Origin: Lysobacterales bacterium
GTDB lineage: Bacteria; Pseudomonadota; Gammaproteobacteria; Xanthomonadales; Rhodanobacteraceae
Length of the DNA stretch: 64,000 nt
Reading direction: 5' to 3'
NCBI GenBank assembly: GCA_017305135.1
Contig: JAFKNA010000012.1
Coordinates: 1 to 64,000 of the forward strand
A model generated the notes under the pieces. The model was not told the DNA's origin and searched no databases. It saw nothing but the letters and a program-made list of their open reading frames with translations. Of this stretch, positions 10,636 through 20,530 are shown piece by piece (the first letter of the stretch is position 1; every line of letters begins with the position of its first letter). The position numbers were made by a program, and so were the translations under genes.

Positions 10636-13065
10636 ATGAACTGGCTACACGACTTCCGATCCGCCCTGCGCTCGCTGCTCGCGCGCCCCTCGTTCTTCGC
10701 CACCGCGACGGCGACGCTCGCGCTCGGCGTCTGCGCGCTGGCAGCGATCTTCACCGTCTACGACGGGGTGTTGCTGCGGCCGCTGCCGTACGCACAGGCC
10801 GAGCGCATCGTCGCGGTCTCGCGCGTGCAGCCGCCGATCGACAGCGGATCGGTGTCGCGGCCGGTCTTCGAGGAATGGCGCGACGGCAGCGTCGCGGCGT
10901 TCGACGCCTTCGGCGGGTACGTGGAACGCTCGATGAACCTGACCGGCACGGGCGCCGCGGAGCGGCTCATCGGCGCTGCCGTGACGCCAGCGTTCTGGCA
11001 GGTGTTCGGATCGCCCATCGTGCTCGGCCGCGCCTTCGGCGACGACGAGGAAATACACAACGAGAAGGTCGTCGTGCTGTCCCATGCGCTCTGGCGCGAC
11101 CGCTTCGGCGCGGCCGCCGATGTGGTCGGCCGCGACATCGCGCTCGGCGGCGACACCTACCGCGTGATCGGCGTCGCCGCGCCCACCTTCCGCTACCCGG
11201 ACCACGCGCACTTCTGGACGCCCACCTTCCTGCCCGCCAGTACGCAACCGCGTGGCAACAACTATCTCAGCATGGTTGCGCGCCTGCGCGAGGACGCCAG
11301 CGCGAGCGCCGCGAAGCAGACGCTCGATGGCGTCGCCGCATGGCAAGCCAGGAACTGGCCGGATAGCAACGGCGACCTGAGCGCGCGCGTCGTGCCGTTG
11401 CAGGAAGTGGTGTTCGGCCGCCTGCGCCAGCCGCTGGCGATGCTGCTGGTCGCCTCGGCGCTGGTGCTGCTGATCGCCTGCGCCAACCTCGCCAGCCTGA
11501 TGCTGGCGCGCGGCCAGACGCGCGCGCAGGAGCTGGCCGTACGCAGCGCGCTCGGTGCAGGCCGCATGCGCCTGATGTCCAGCGTGCTGGCCGAAGCCGT
11601 GCTGCTCGCCGGCGCCGGCGCGCTCGCCGCGCTCGCCTTCGCGCAGATCGCCATGCCGGCGCTGCTGCGCCTCGCACCGGACCTGCTGCCGGTCTGGAAC
11701 GCCCCGGCGGTGGACCTCCGCGCCGTGCTCGCGACCAGCCTCGTCGCGGTGTTCACGCTGCTGCTTTCCGGCCTCGCGCCGGCCTGGCGGGCCGGCCGCG
11801 CCGATCCCGCGCTGGCACTCGCCGGCGGCACGCGCGGGCAGGTCGGCGGCCGCGGCCAGGCGCGTGCCCGCGCGGTGCTGGTCGCCGCCGAGATCGCGCT
11901 GGCGGTGACCCTGCTCGCCGGCGCGGGCCTCCTCATCGACAGCCTGCGCCAGTTGTCCAGGGTCGATCCGGGCCTGCGCGACCCCGCGCAGGTGCTCTCG
12001 GCAAGGTTCTCGCTGGCGACGCCGGCGATGCAGCCGGGCGAGGATTTCGCCGCCTGGTACCTGCGCGTCAAGGCCGTGCTCGGGCCGCGCCTCGACGCTA
12101 TCCAGGCGCGCCTCCAAGCGCTCCCGGGTGTCACCTCGGTGGCGATCACCAACACCCTGCCCGCGTCCGGCGGGAGCGGCTGGAACGGCGGCTTCACGAT
12201 CGCCGGGCAGGCGGTGCCGGACGACGCCCTCGCCGAATTCCGCTTCGCCAGTCCCGACGCCTTCCGCACCTTCGGCATCGCGCTGAAGGCCGGCCGCGCG
12301 TTCGATGCCGCCGACGGCACGCGCGCGCCTTTCCCGGCCGAGATCATCGTCAACCAGACCTTCGTCGACCGCTATCTCGGCGGCGGCGATGCGCTCGGCC
12401 GGGAGGTGTCGATCTTCGACGGCTCGGCCAAGACCGTCGTCGGCGTGGTTGGCGACGTGCGCCAGTCCGGCCTCGACCGCGACGCCGACGCCGAAGTCTG
12501 GTTCCCGGTCAGCACCGTCCCGGCCGGCGACCTCGCCCTGGCGCTGAAGACCGATGGCGACGCACTGGCGCTCGCCCCCACGCTGCGCCGCGCCATGCAG
12601 GAGACGTTCCCCGACGTGCCGGTGTACGCGCTGCGCAGCATGGACGAGGTCACCGGCGAAACGACGCGCCTGCGCCGCTTCAACATGATGCTGATGAGCG
12701 CCTTCGCCGCGACCGCGCTCGTCCTCGCCGCCGTCGGCCTCTACGGCGTGATCGCCTGGCTTGCCGCGCAGCGGCGCCGCGAGATCGGCGTGCGCCAGTC
12801 CTTCGGCGCGACGCGCGCGGACATCCATGCGCTGATGCTGAAGAGCGGCCTCGGCATGATCGTGCCCGGCCTCGCCGCCGGCCTCGCCGGCGCGCTGGCG
12901 CTCGGCCATCTGATCGCGAGCCAGCTCTACGGCGTCGGCGCCGCCGATCCCGGCGTGCTCGCCACGGTCGCCGCGGTGCTGGCGCTGGTTGCCCTCGCCG
13001 CCTGCCTGGTGCCCTCGTGGCGGGCCTTGCGCGTCGCGCCGATGGAGGCGCTGCGCGATGAGTGA
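10636..13065 (+). CDS. ABC permease 2 of 9, duplicated FtsX/MacB_PCD (ADOP type)
   Basis: A 809-residue permease with the same two-lobed plan as its neighbours: helix at about 17-40, then periplasmic domain, FtsX, periplasmic domain, FtsX. The FtsX boxes are ELAVRSALGAGRMRL and EIGVRQSFGATRADI; the second has SFGA where the others have ALGA. The C-terminus is MEALRDE. The ATG at 10636 is chosen because MNWLHDFRSALRSLL matches the conserved start of the other permeases; an in-frame ATG at 10561 would add an unconserved stretch. The spacer from permease 1 is 87 bases. Only weak ribosome-binding sequence is visible. Confidence 0.87.
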   Translation: MNWLHDFRSALRSLLARPSFFATATATLALGVCALAAIFTVYDGVLLRPLPYAQAERIVAVSRVQPPIDSGSVSRPVFEEWRDGSVAAFDAFGGYVERSMNLTGTGAAERLIGAAVTPAFWQVFGSPIVLGRAFGDDEEIHNEKVVVLSHALWRDRFGAAADVVGRDIALGGDTYRVIGVAAPTFRYPDHAHFWTPTFLPASTQPRGNNYLSMVARLREDASASAAKQTLDGVAAWQARNWPDSNGDLSARVVPLQEVVFGRLRQPLAMLLVASALVLLIACANLASLMLARGQTRAQELAVRSALGAGRMRLMSSVLAEAVLLAGAGALAALAFAQIAMPALLRLAPDLLPVWNAPAVDLRAVLATSLVAVFTLLLSGLAPAWRAGRADPALALAGGTRGQVGGRGQARARAVLVAAEIALAVTLLAGAGLLIDSLRQLSRVDPGLRDPAQVLSARFSLATPAMQPGEDFAAWYLRVKAVLGPRLDAIQARLQALPGVTSVAITNTLPASGGSGWNGGFTIAGQAVPDDALAEFRFASPDAFRTFGIALKAGRAFDAADGTRAPFPAEIIVNQTFVDRYLGGGDALGREVSIFDGSAKTVVGVVGDVRQSGLDRDADAEVWFPVSTVPAGDLALALKTDGDALALAPTLRRAMQETFPDVPVYALRSMDEVTGETTRLRRFNMMLMSAFAATALVLAAVGLYGVIAWLAAQRRREIGVRQSFGATRADIHALMLKSGLGMIVPGLAAGLAGALALGHLIASQLYGVGAADPGVLATVAAVLALVALAACLVPSWRALRVAPMEALRDE

Positions 13066-13089
13066 CCAGTCCCGCCACGGAGCGACCGC

Positions 13090-15507
13090 ATGAACGCACG
13101 GCAGTCGTTACGCCAGGCTCCACGCCACCTCGCCCGCGCACCCGGGTTCACCATCGCGGCGGTCGGCATGCTCACGCTCGGCATCGGCCTCAGCGTGGCC
13201 ATGTTCAGCGCGCTCGGCGGCGTCGTGCTGCGCGGCCTGCCGTTTCCTCAGGGCGATCGCCTCGTAGTGATCGAGTCGTCCAACCCTGGGCGCGGCATCG
13301 GCTCTTCCGCGCTGAGCACGGCGGAGGCGCAGCGATTGGCCGGCGGCGTCGACGGCCTCGTCGCCAGCGCCTATTTCCAGTGGAGTGGGGTCACCGTCAT
13401 CGATGGCGGCCATCCGCGCGAGATCCAGACCCAGCAGGTCAGCGCCGGATTCTTCGAGACGCTGGCGCAGGCGCCCCTGCTCGGGCGCACGCTCGACCGC
13501 GAGGATGCGCGCGAAGGTCGCGCGGTCGCGGTGCTGTCGCATGCCGAATGGATCAGCCACTTCGGGGCCGATCCGGACGTGGTCGGACGCCGCCTCGACC
13601 TCGTCGGCGACGCACCGGTCGAGATCGTCGGCGTGATGCCGCCCGGGATGCGCAGCCTTTTCGGCAGCGCGGCCTTGTGGACGCCGCTGCAGCAACGCGC
13701 CCTGCCCGACAACCCGGCACGCCGCCTCGACCTGCGCATGCTGACGATGATCGCGCGCCGGGATGCGGCGACCACGCCGGCGCAGCTCGATGCCGCGCTC
13801 GCGCAGCGCCTCGATGCGTTGCACCGCGAGCACGGCCTCGCCGACGAGGGCTGGCGCCTCTCCGCGCGCCCGGCACTCGACGCGCTGGTCGGCGATGCGC
13901 GCGGCACGCTCTGGGGTGCCTTCGCACTGGCGCTGATGGTGCTGCTGATCGCGACCGTCAACGTCGCCATCCTGATCGATGCGCGGCTCGCCGCGCGCGA
14001 GCGCGAACTGGCCGTGAAGCAGGCGCTCGGCGCGACGGCGGCGCGGCTCGCGAGCGGACTCCTTGCCGAGGTCGCCCTGCTCGCCGGCGCGGCGGTGGCC
14101 GGCGGCAGCCTGCTCGCCTGGATCGGCATCGACGCCTTGCGCGGGCTGGCCGCCGGCAGCATCCCGCGCACCGAAGCGATCGCACTCGACGGCCGCGTGC
14201 TCGCCGTTGCGATCCTGCTCGGCCTGCTGGTCCCGCTCGCAACCCTCGCCATCGGCGGGTCGCGCGTGCGCGCCACGCCGATGGCGGCGATCCGCGGCGG
14301 CGGACGTAGCCTGGTCGGCCATCCGCCGCGGCGCTGGCTGCCTGCCATGGCGATGGGGCTGTCGACGGTGTGCCTCGCGGTCGCGCTGGCACTCGGTTTC
14401 GGCCTGTGGCGTCTGCAACGCGTCGACCCGGGCTTCCACAGCGACGGCGTGCACGCCTTGCAGTTGTTCCGCGAGAGCATGCAGGGCGACGCGCCGAGCC
14501 CGGGTCCGGACGGCTGGCGCCAGTTCGCCGGCGAGGTGCAGGAACGCATCGCCGCGATCCCGGGCGTGCAAGCTGTCGCCATGACCACCGCCGCGCCGCT
14601 GTCGCGCATCGGTGGCGCGGCCGGCGAGGCACGCCGCGGTGACGCTCCGGCGACACCCGGCGTGCAGGCCCTGTTGCGCCGCGTCTCCCCCGGCTATGCC
14701 GCGCTGCTCGACATGCCGCTGCTCGAGGGCCGCGACATCGATGCCGCCGACCGCGCCGGCGGCGAAGCGGTGGCCGTGCTGAACCGCTCGCTGGCACGGC
14801 AGTTGTTCGGCGACGCCTCGCCGCTCGGCCGCACGGTGAGCCTGCCGCTCGGCAGCGGCGGCCGCAGCGACTTCCGCGTGGTCGGCGTGGTCGCGGATAC
14901 CTCGAACGTCGGCCTGCGCGCACGCGCGGAACCCGAAGCGCTGGTCGCCTGGGCGCAGCAGCCGCGCGTGGCGATGACCTTCCTCGCCCGCACCCGGCCC
15001 AGCCTCCGCGGCATCGACGCGGCGATGCGCGAGGCGCTGTGGGCCGTCGATCCGCGCCAGGCGATCACGCGCGAATACGCGCTGGCCGACGACATCGCCG
15101 ACGAGCTGCGCCCGGCACGCTTCTTCGCCGCCATCGTCGGCGCTTTCGCCGCGGCCGCGCTGCTCCTCGCCGTGCTCGGCGCCTACGCCGTGGCGGCGCT
15201 GCAGCAGCGCCGGCGCATCGCCGAATTCGGCCTGCGCCTCGCCCTCGGCGCCAGGGCGCGCGATCTCGCCCTCACGGTGGTCCGCGGCAGCGTGCTGTCG
15301 AGCGCGCTCGGCATCGGCGCCGGCCTCGCCGCGGTCGCGCTGGCGCTGCGCCGCATCGACCTCGACCCGGTCGGCATCCGCGGCATCCCCGCCGAGGCGC
15401 TGGCCGCGGCGATCGCGCTGATGGCGCTCGCCGCCCTCCTCGCCAGCCTGCTGCCGGCGCTGCGCGCCGCCCGCGTCGCTCCGATGGAGGCGTTGCGCGA
15501 TGAATGA
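13090..15507 (+). CDS. ABC permease 3 of 9, duplicated FtsX/MacB_PCD (ADOP type)
   Basis: A 805-residue permease. FtsX boxes are ELAVKQALGATAARL and EFGLRLALGARARDL, and the C-terminus is MEALRDE. The N-terminal periplasmic domain is shorter in its opening loop than in permease 1. It starts 24 bases after permease 2, with GGAG at 13079-13082 upstream of the ATG, so the two are almost certainly on one transcript. The first FtsX block contains TVNVAILIDARL instead of the usual CANVANLLLARL, making it one of the more divergent members. The reading frame is intact throughout. Confidence 0.86.
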   Translation: MNARQSLRQAPRHLARAPGFTIAAVGMLTLGIGLSVAMFSALGGVVLRGLPFPQGDRLVVIESSNPGRGIGSSALSTAEAQRLAGGVDGLVASAYFQWSGVTVIDGGHPREIQTQQVSAGFFETLAQAPLLGRTLDREDAREGRAVAVLSHAEWISHFGADPDVVGRRLDLVGDAPVEIVGVMPPGMRSLFGSAALWTPLQQRALPDNPARRLDLRMLTMIARRDAATTPAQLDAALAQRLDALHREHGLADEGWRLSARPALDALVGDARGTLWGAFALALMVLLIATVNVAILIDARLAARERELAVKQALGATAARLASGLLAEVALLAGAAVAGGSLLAWIGIDALRGLAAGSIPRTEAIALDGRVLAVAILLGLLVPLATLAIGGSRVRATPMAAIRGGGRSLVGHPPRRWLPAMAMGLSTVCLAVALALGFGLWRLQRVDPGFHSDGVHALQLFRESMQGDAPSPGPDGWRQFAGEVQERIAAIPGVQAVAMTTAAPLSRIGGAAGEARRGDAPATPGVQALLRRVSPGYAALLDMPLLEGRDIDAADRAGGEAVAVLNRSLARQLFGDASPLGRTVSLPLGSGGRSDFRVVGVVADTSNVGLRARAEPEALVAWAQQPRVAMTFLARTRPSLRGIDAAMREALWAVDPRQAITREYALADDIADELRPARFFAAIVGAFAAAALLLAVLGAYAVAALQQRRRIAEFGLRLALGARARDLALTVVRGSVLSSALGIGAGLAAVALALRRIDLDPVGIRGIPAEALAAAIALMALAALLASLLPALRAARVAPMEALRDE

Positions 15508-15534
15508 GCGATCAGCCACGCGCGCGGACCCGTC

Positions 15535-15597
15535 GTGGGAGCGGCTTCAGCCACGATGCCCTTGCCTGTCGGAGATCGCGGCTGAAGCCGCTCCCAC
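15535..15597. repeat. Long REP-type hairpin between permeases 3 and 4
   Basis: Two 23-base arms (15535-15557 and 15575-15597) are complementary at 22 of 23 positions around a 17-base loop. The arm begins GTGGGAGCGGCTTCAGCC. This is the best-preserved copy in the window of the GTRGGAGC repeat family. It sits within the exporter operon's transcript and lacks a T-run, so it is more likely to influence mRNA decay or processing than to terminate. Confidence 0.85.
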
Positions 15598-15639
15598 AGC
15601 ACACCCGGCCTTCCCGCTGCACACGTCTGGAGTGGATGC

Positions 15640-18030
15640 ATGAACCTCCTGCAAGACCTCGCATTCGCCGCGCGCAGCCTGCGCGCGCACCTTGGCACCG
15701 CCGCCTTCGCCACCGCCACGCTGGCGCTCGGCCTCGGCGCGGCGCTCGCGATCTACGCCGTCATCGACGCGGTGCTGCTGCGCGAGCTGCCGTTCCCGCG
15801 GGCCGACCGCATCGTCGAGCTCGGCGAACTCGACGCCGAGGGCCGGCCTATGGCGCTGGCCTACCCGAACTATGCCGACCTCGCCGCCACCGGCGCCTTC
15901 GCGGCGACCGCCTTCCTCGCCAGCGGCGAGGGCCCGGTCGCCAGCGGCGGCAGCGTGCGCCGCGCCAGCACCACCTGGGCCGGCGGCGACTTCTTCCGCG
16001 TGCTCGGCGTCGCCCCGGAACTCGGCCGGACCTTCGACGCCGACGAGCGCGAGCCGGTGGCCGTGATCTCGCACGCGCTCTGGCAGGGCCTGCTGCAGGG
16101 CCGCGCCGACGTCATCGGCGAGCCGATCGACCTCGCCGGCGAGGCGACCACCATCGTCGGCGTGATGCCGGCCGGCTTCGACTACCCGGCCGGCAGCGTC
16201 GCCTGGACGCCGTTCCGTGACGATCCCGGTGTTTCGCGCACGGCGCACAACTGGTCGGCGCTCGGCCGGCTCGGCGAAGGCACCTCGCTGGCCGCAGCGC
16301 GCCTGGCGGCCTCGACGCTCGCCGCGCGGCTGGTGCGCGAGCACGGCGACGACCTCGACCTGCGCGCCTTCGGCGTGACGCCGCTGGCCGAGGCGATCGC
16401 CGCACCGGTGCGCAGCGCCCTGCTGCTGCTTGGCGCCGGCACGCTGTTCCTGTTGCTGATCGCGGTGACCAACGCTGCCAACCTGCTGCTGGCGCTGAAC
16501 GGATCGCACTCGCGCGAGCTGGCCGTGCGCGCCGCGCTGGGCGCCAGCCGGGCGCGCCTCGCCCGCCAGGTGTTCGCCGAGGGCTTGCTGGTCGCGGCCG
16601 GGGCCTGCGCGCTCGGCCTGGTCCTGGCCTGGGCGGCCGTGCGCCTGCTGGTCCGTGGCGGCGGCGCGCACCTGCCGCGCGCGGCCGAGGTCGGCATCGA
16701 TGCCGGCGCGGTCGGCGTGGCGCTCCTCGCCGCATTTGCCATCGCGCTGGTGACGAGCGCCGCCGTGCTGCTCGGCCAGCGTCGCCGCCAGCCCATGATC
16801 GAGCTGCGCGAGAGCGGTCGCGGCCAATCCGCCAGCCGCGGCCACCTGCGCCTGCGCGCCGCGCTGCTGGTCGGCCAGACCTGCCTGACCACGGCGCTGC
16901 TGGTCGGCGCGGGCCTGCTCGGGCGGAGCTTCCTCGCCCTGCTCGCAGTCGATCCGGGCTTCGATGCCGACGGCGCGATGAGCGTGCAGCTGTCGCGGCC
17001 ATTTTCGCGCGAGCCAGCCGTGGTCGCGGAGACGGCACGCCGCTATGAGGCGCTGATGGAGGAGCTGCGTGGTCTGCCCGGGGTCAGCGCGGTCGGCGGC
17101 GTCAACGCGCTGCCGCTCGACGGCGGCGCCAACGGCGCCTTCTGGGATGGCAGCGTCACCGACCTCGCGCACGCGCCCAAGCCGATCGGCTACGCCGAGT
17201 TCCGCGTCGCCAGCGCCGGCTACTTCGAGGCCGCCGGCATTCCGCTGCTCGCCGGCCGCGCCTTCGACGCCCACGACCGCGCCGGCGCCGAACAGGTGGC
17301 GCTGATCAGCACCGCCGCCGCGCGCGCCACCTGGGGCGATGCGGATCCACTCGGCAAGCGCATCCAGTACGGCAACATGGACGGCGACGAGCACGTGCTG
17401 ACCATCGTCGGCGTGGTCGGCGACGTGCGCGAGAACCGCCTCGACCGCGCACCCGCGGGCGCGGTCTACGTGAACCTCGCGCAGCGCCCGCTGGCCGCGT
17501 CCGAGTTCAACCTGGTGGTGCGCACCCGCCTGCCGCTCGCCGCGCTGGCGCCAACGCTCCGGCAGGTGCTCGACCGCGCCGCCGGCGACATCCCGCACGC
17601 GCTGGCGCCGCTCGCCGAGACGCGCGCCGCCGCCCTCGCCGACCGCCGCTTCAGCCTGCTCCTGCTCGGCGCCTTCGCGGTGGTCGCATTCGCCCTCGCC
17701 ACCGGCGGCCTGTACGGCCTGATGGCCTTCGCCATCGGCCAGCGCACGCACGAATTCGCGCTGCGCCAGGCGCTCGGCGCCACCCGCGCGCGCATCGCGG
17801 GCCTGGTGTTCGGCAGCGGCCTCGCCATCGGCGGCCTCGGCATCGCCGCTGGCCTGGTGCTGGCGCTGGCCGGCACGCGCGCCGTGGGGCGCCTGCTCTA
17901 CGGCGTGACGCCCTACGACCCGGTGACCCTCGCCGTCGTCGCCCTGCTGCTCGGCAGCACCCTGCTCGCCGCCTGCGCGCTGCCGGCGCGCCGCGCCTGC
18001 GCCGTCGCGCCGCGCGAGGCGCTGTCGTGA
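15640..18030 (+). CDS. ABC permease 4 of 9, duplicated FtsX/MacB_PCD (ADOP type)
   Basis: A 796-residue permease with FtsX boxes ELAVRAALGASRARL and EFALRQALGATRARI. The tail is PREALS, lacking the final R-x-E that closes most of the other copies, so its C-terminus is truncated by about three residues relative to the family. It follows the long REP hairpin, with a 132-base spacer. The ATG at 15640 has GGAGTGG just upstream; an overlapping ATG four bases earlier is out of frame. The overall domain order is the same as in permease 1. Confidence 0.86.
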   Translation: MNLLQDLAFAARSLRAHLGTAAFATATLALGLGAALAIYAVIDAVLLRELPFPRADRIVELGELDAEGRPMALAYPNYADLAATGAFAATAFLASGEGPVASGGSVRRASTTWAGGDFFRVLGVAPELGRTFDADEREPVAVISHALWQGLLQGRADVIGEPIDLAGEATTIVGVMPAGFDYPAGSVAWTPFRDDPGVSRTAHNWSALGRLGEGTSLAAARLAASTLAARLVREHGDDLDLRAFGVTPLAEAIAAPVRSALLLLGAGTLFLLLIAVTNAANLLLALNGSHSRELAVRAALGASRARLARQVFAEGLLVAAGACALGLVLAWAAVRLLVRGGGAHLPRAAEVGIDAGAVGVALLAAFAIALVTSAAVLLGQRRRQPMIELRESGRGQSASRGHLRLRAALLVGQTCLTTALLVGAGLLGRSFLALLAVDPGFDADGAMSVQLSRPFSREPAVVAETARRYEALMEELRGLPGVSAVGGVNALPLDGGANGAFWDGSVTDLAHAPKPIGYAEFRVASAGYFEAAGIPLLAGRAFDAHDRAGAEQVALISTAAARATWGDADPLGKRIQYGNMDGDEHVLTIVGVVGDVRENRLDRAPAGAVYVNLAQRPLAASEFNLVVRTRLPLAALAPTLRQVLDRAAGDIPHALAPLAETRAAALADRRFSLLLLGAFAVVAFALATGGLYGLMAFAIGQRTHEFALRQALGATRARIAGLVFGSGLAIGGLGIAAGLVLALAGTRAVGRLLYGVTPYDPVTLAVVALLLGSTLLAACALPARRACAVAPREALS

Positions 18031-18100
18031 AGACGTCATGCGCTGCGGCCGCGGCAAGGCCGTGCGACAACCGGAACCCACGGCAAACGGAGCCCTCGCC

Positions 18101-20518
18101 ATGAACATCCCCCTTGCGACCCTCCGCCAGAGCTGGCGCGCCGCGCTGCGCCGTCCGGCCTTCCTGGCCCTCGCCGGCACCACGCTGGCGCTGGGCATCG
18201 GCGCCGCGACGGCGGTGTTCGCGCTGGTCAATGCCGTGCTGCTGGCGCCGCTGCCGTATCCGCAGGCGGAGCGGCTGGCCGTGGTCGACAAGCACGACGG
18301 GCATCCGTGGTCGACCATTTCGCCGATGCAGTACCAGATGCTGGAAGGCGTCGAGGGGATCGAGTCGCTGGGCGCGCATTTCGCGCCGAGGGACGTCAAC
18401 GTCGCCGGCGGCAGCGACCCGGAGCTCGTGACCGCCTGGCCGACGGATGCACGGCTGCTGCCGACGCTCGGCGTGACCCCCGTGCTCGGGCGCAACTTCA
18501 ACGCCGAAGAGGACCGCCCCAACGGCGCCGGCGCGGCGATCCTCGGGCATGCGTTCTGGCAGCGCCATTTCGGCGGCGCGGCGGACGTGATCGGCCGCAG
18601 CGTGCTGGTCGACGGGGTGGCGACGCCGATCGTCGGCGTGCTGCCGGCCCGCTTCCGCCTCGACGGTTCGCCCGACCTGCTGCTGCCGCTGGCGCTGCGT
18701 CCCGGCAGCGACGATGGCGCCACCAACCTGCTGGTTATCGCGCGCCTCGCGCCAGGGACGGCGCTCGGCACCGCCAGCCGCGCGATCGAGACCCGCCTGC
18801 TGGCGCGGATGCGGGAGATCGGATTTTCCTACGTCAACTGGCAGCCGAGCTTCTCCGCCACGCCGCTGACGGAAAACTTCCGCGCGACCGCGCGACCGGT
18901 ACTGCTGCTGTTCCTCGCCTGTGCCGCCTGCGTCCTGCTGCTGGTGGCCGTGAACCTGGCCAACCTGATGCTGCTGCGCGCGCTGGCGCGCGGCCATGAT
19001 GGCGCGGTGCGCGCGGCACTCGGCGCATCGACCGCGCAACTCGCGCTGCCGGCCTTCGGCGAAGGGCTGCTGGTCGGCAGCGCCGGCGCGCTGGGCGGCC
19101 TGCTGCTGGCGGCGCTGGCGCTGGCGCTCGCGCGCGTGTGGCTGCCGGCCGGCTGGATCGATCCGCAGGCCGGCCTGTTCGGTCCGGCGGCGGTCGGCTT
19201 CGCCCTCGCCGCGGCCTTCGTGGTGGCGCTGCTGGCAAGCCTGTTCGGGGTCTGGCGCGGGCGCAGCGGCGACGCCGCGCGCGAACTCGCCGCCGGCACG
19301 CGCGGCGGCAGCAGCCTCGGCGCGCAGCGCTTCGGCCGCGCCCTGGTCGTCGCACAGGCAAGCCTCGCCACCGTGCTGCTGGCCGCCTCCGCCCTGCTCG
19401 CGCATTCGCTGTGGAAGCTTTCCCACATCGATCCCGGCTTCGATGCCGGCAACGTGGTCGTGTTCCGCCTGAACCCCGCCGCCGCGCTCTATCCCGACAC
19501 CGCCTCGGTGCAGGGGTTCGCCGATCGCCTGCTCGAGCGCCTGCGCGCGGAACCGGGCGTGGAAGGCGCCACCACCATTTCCACCTTGCCGGTCGGCTCG
19601 CAGTTCAACGTGTCGATGCGCCTCGGCGATGGCCGCGCACTGCACCAAGCGCCGCAGTACCGCCTCGTCGCCCCGGGCAGCTTCGACGTGTTCCGCATCC
19701 CGCTGCTCGCCGGGCGCGATTTCGACGACGGCGACCGCGCGGGCAGCGAGCCCGTCGTGATTGTCAGCCAATCGTTCGCGCGCCAGTACCTCGACGGCGA
19801 CGCCATCGGCCAGTCGCTCCAGGTCGAGCCCGGCGCGCAGTTTCCGACGCCACGCATGCGCATCGTCGGCACGGTGGGCGACGTGCGCCAGTTCGGACCG
19901 CAGGAGGACGCCCCGCCGACGGTCTACGTGCCGCTGGCGCAGGTGCCAGATGCGCTCTACACGCTGATCCGCCGCTTCGCACCACTGAATGCGGTGGTGC
20001 GCGTGGACGGCGCACCGACGGCGTACTTCGAGCGACTGCGCGCCGTGCTGCGCGAGATCGACGCGCGCCAAGGCATTGCCGGCATGCGCCTGTTCGAGCG
20101 CGACGTCGCCGATGCCACCGCGCCGCAACGCATGAACGCGGTGCTGGTCGGCCTGTTCGCGACGCTCGCGATCCTGCTGGCCGCGGTCGGGCTGTATTCG
20201 GTCACGGCGGTCGCGGTCGCCACGCGCCGGCGCGAGTACGGCGTGCGTGCCGCGCTCGGCGCCGCCCCCACGCGCCTGTTGCGCGGCGTGGTCGGCCGCG
20301 GCCTCGCCGACGTCGGCCTCGGCATCGCGATCGGCCTCGCATTGGCGCTGGCCGCCGCACGCCTGCTCGATCGCTTCCTGTTCGGCGTCGGCGCCGCCGA
20401 CCCGCTGGCGCTGGCCGCCACCGTCGCCGTGCTGCTCGGTGCGGGCCTCGCCGCCACCGCCCTTCCCGCGCTGCGCGCCGCGCGCACCGCACCCATGACC
20501 GCCCTGCGCAACGACTGA
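18101..20518 (+). CDS. ABC permease 5 of 9, duplicated FtsX/MacB_PCD (ADOP type)
   Basis: A 805-residue permease. The FtsX boxes are HDGAVRAALGASTAQL and EYGVRAALGAAPTRL; the C-terminus is MTALRND. The ATG at 18101 is preferred over an in-frame ATG at 18038, because MNIPLATLRQSWRAALRRP aligns with the conserved N-terminus and GGAG lies about 9 bases upstream. The gene is 70 bases after permease 4 and 12 bases before permease 6, a spacing typical of one operon. The residue preceding the first box (His-Asp-Gly in place of Arg-Glu-Leu) is unusual within the array. Confidence 0.86.
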   Translation: MNIPLATLRQSWRAALRRPAFLALAGTTLALGIGAATAVFALVNAVLLAPLPYPQAERLAVVDKHDGHPWSTISPMQYQMLEGVEGIESLGAHFAPRDVNVAGGSDPELVTAWPTDARLLPTLGVTPVLGRNFNAEEDRPNGAGAAILGHAFWQRHFGGAADVIGRSVLVDGVATPIVGVLPARFRLDGSPDLLLPLALRPGSDDGATNLLVIARLAPGTALGTASRAIETRLLARMREIGFSYVNWQPSFSATPLTENFRATARPVLLLFLACAACVLLLVAVNLANLMLLRALARGHDGAVRAALGASTAQLALPAFGEGLLVGSAGALGGLLLAALALALARVWLPAGWIDPQAGLFGPAAVGFALAAAFVVALLASLFGVWRGRSGDAARELAAGTRGGSSLGAQRFGRALVVAQASLATVLLAASALLAHSLWKLSHIDPGFDAGNVVVFRLNPAAALYPDTASVQGFADRLLERLRAEPGVEGATTISTLPVGSQFNVSMRLGDGRALHQAPQYRLVAPGSFDVFRIPLLAGRDFDDGDRAGSEPVVIVSQSFARQYLDGDAIGQSLQVEPGAQFPTPRMRIVGTVGDVRQFGPQEDAPPTVYVPLAQVPDALYTLIRRFAPLNAVVRVDGAPTAYFERLRAVLREIDARQGIAGMRLFERDVADATAPQRMNAVLVGLFATLAILLAAVGLYSVTAVAVATRRREYGVRAALGAAPTRLLRGVVGRGLADVGLGIAIGLALALAAARLLDRFLFGVGAADPLALAATVAVLLGAGLAATALPALRAARTAPMTALRND

Positions 20519-20530
20519 GGTACCGCCGCC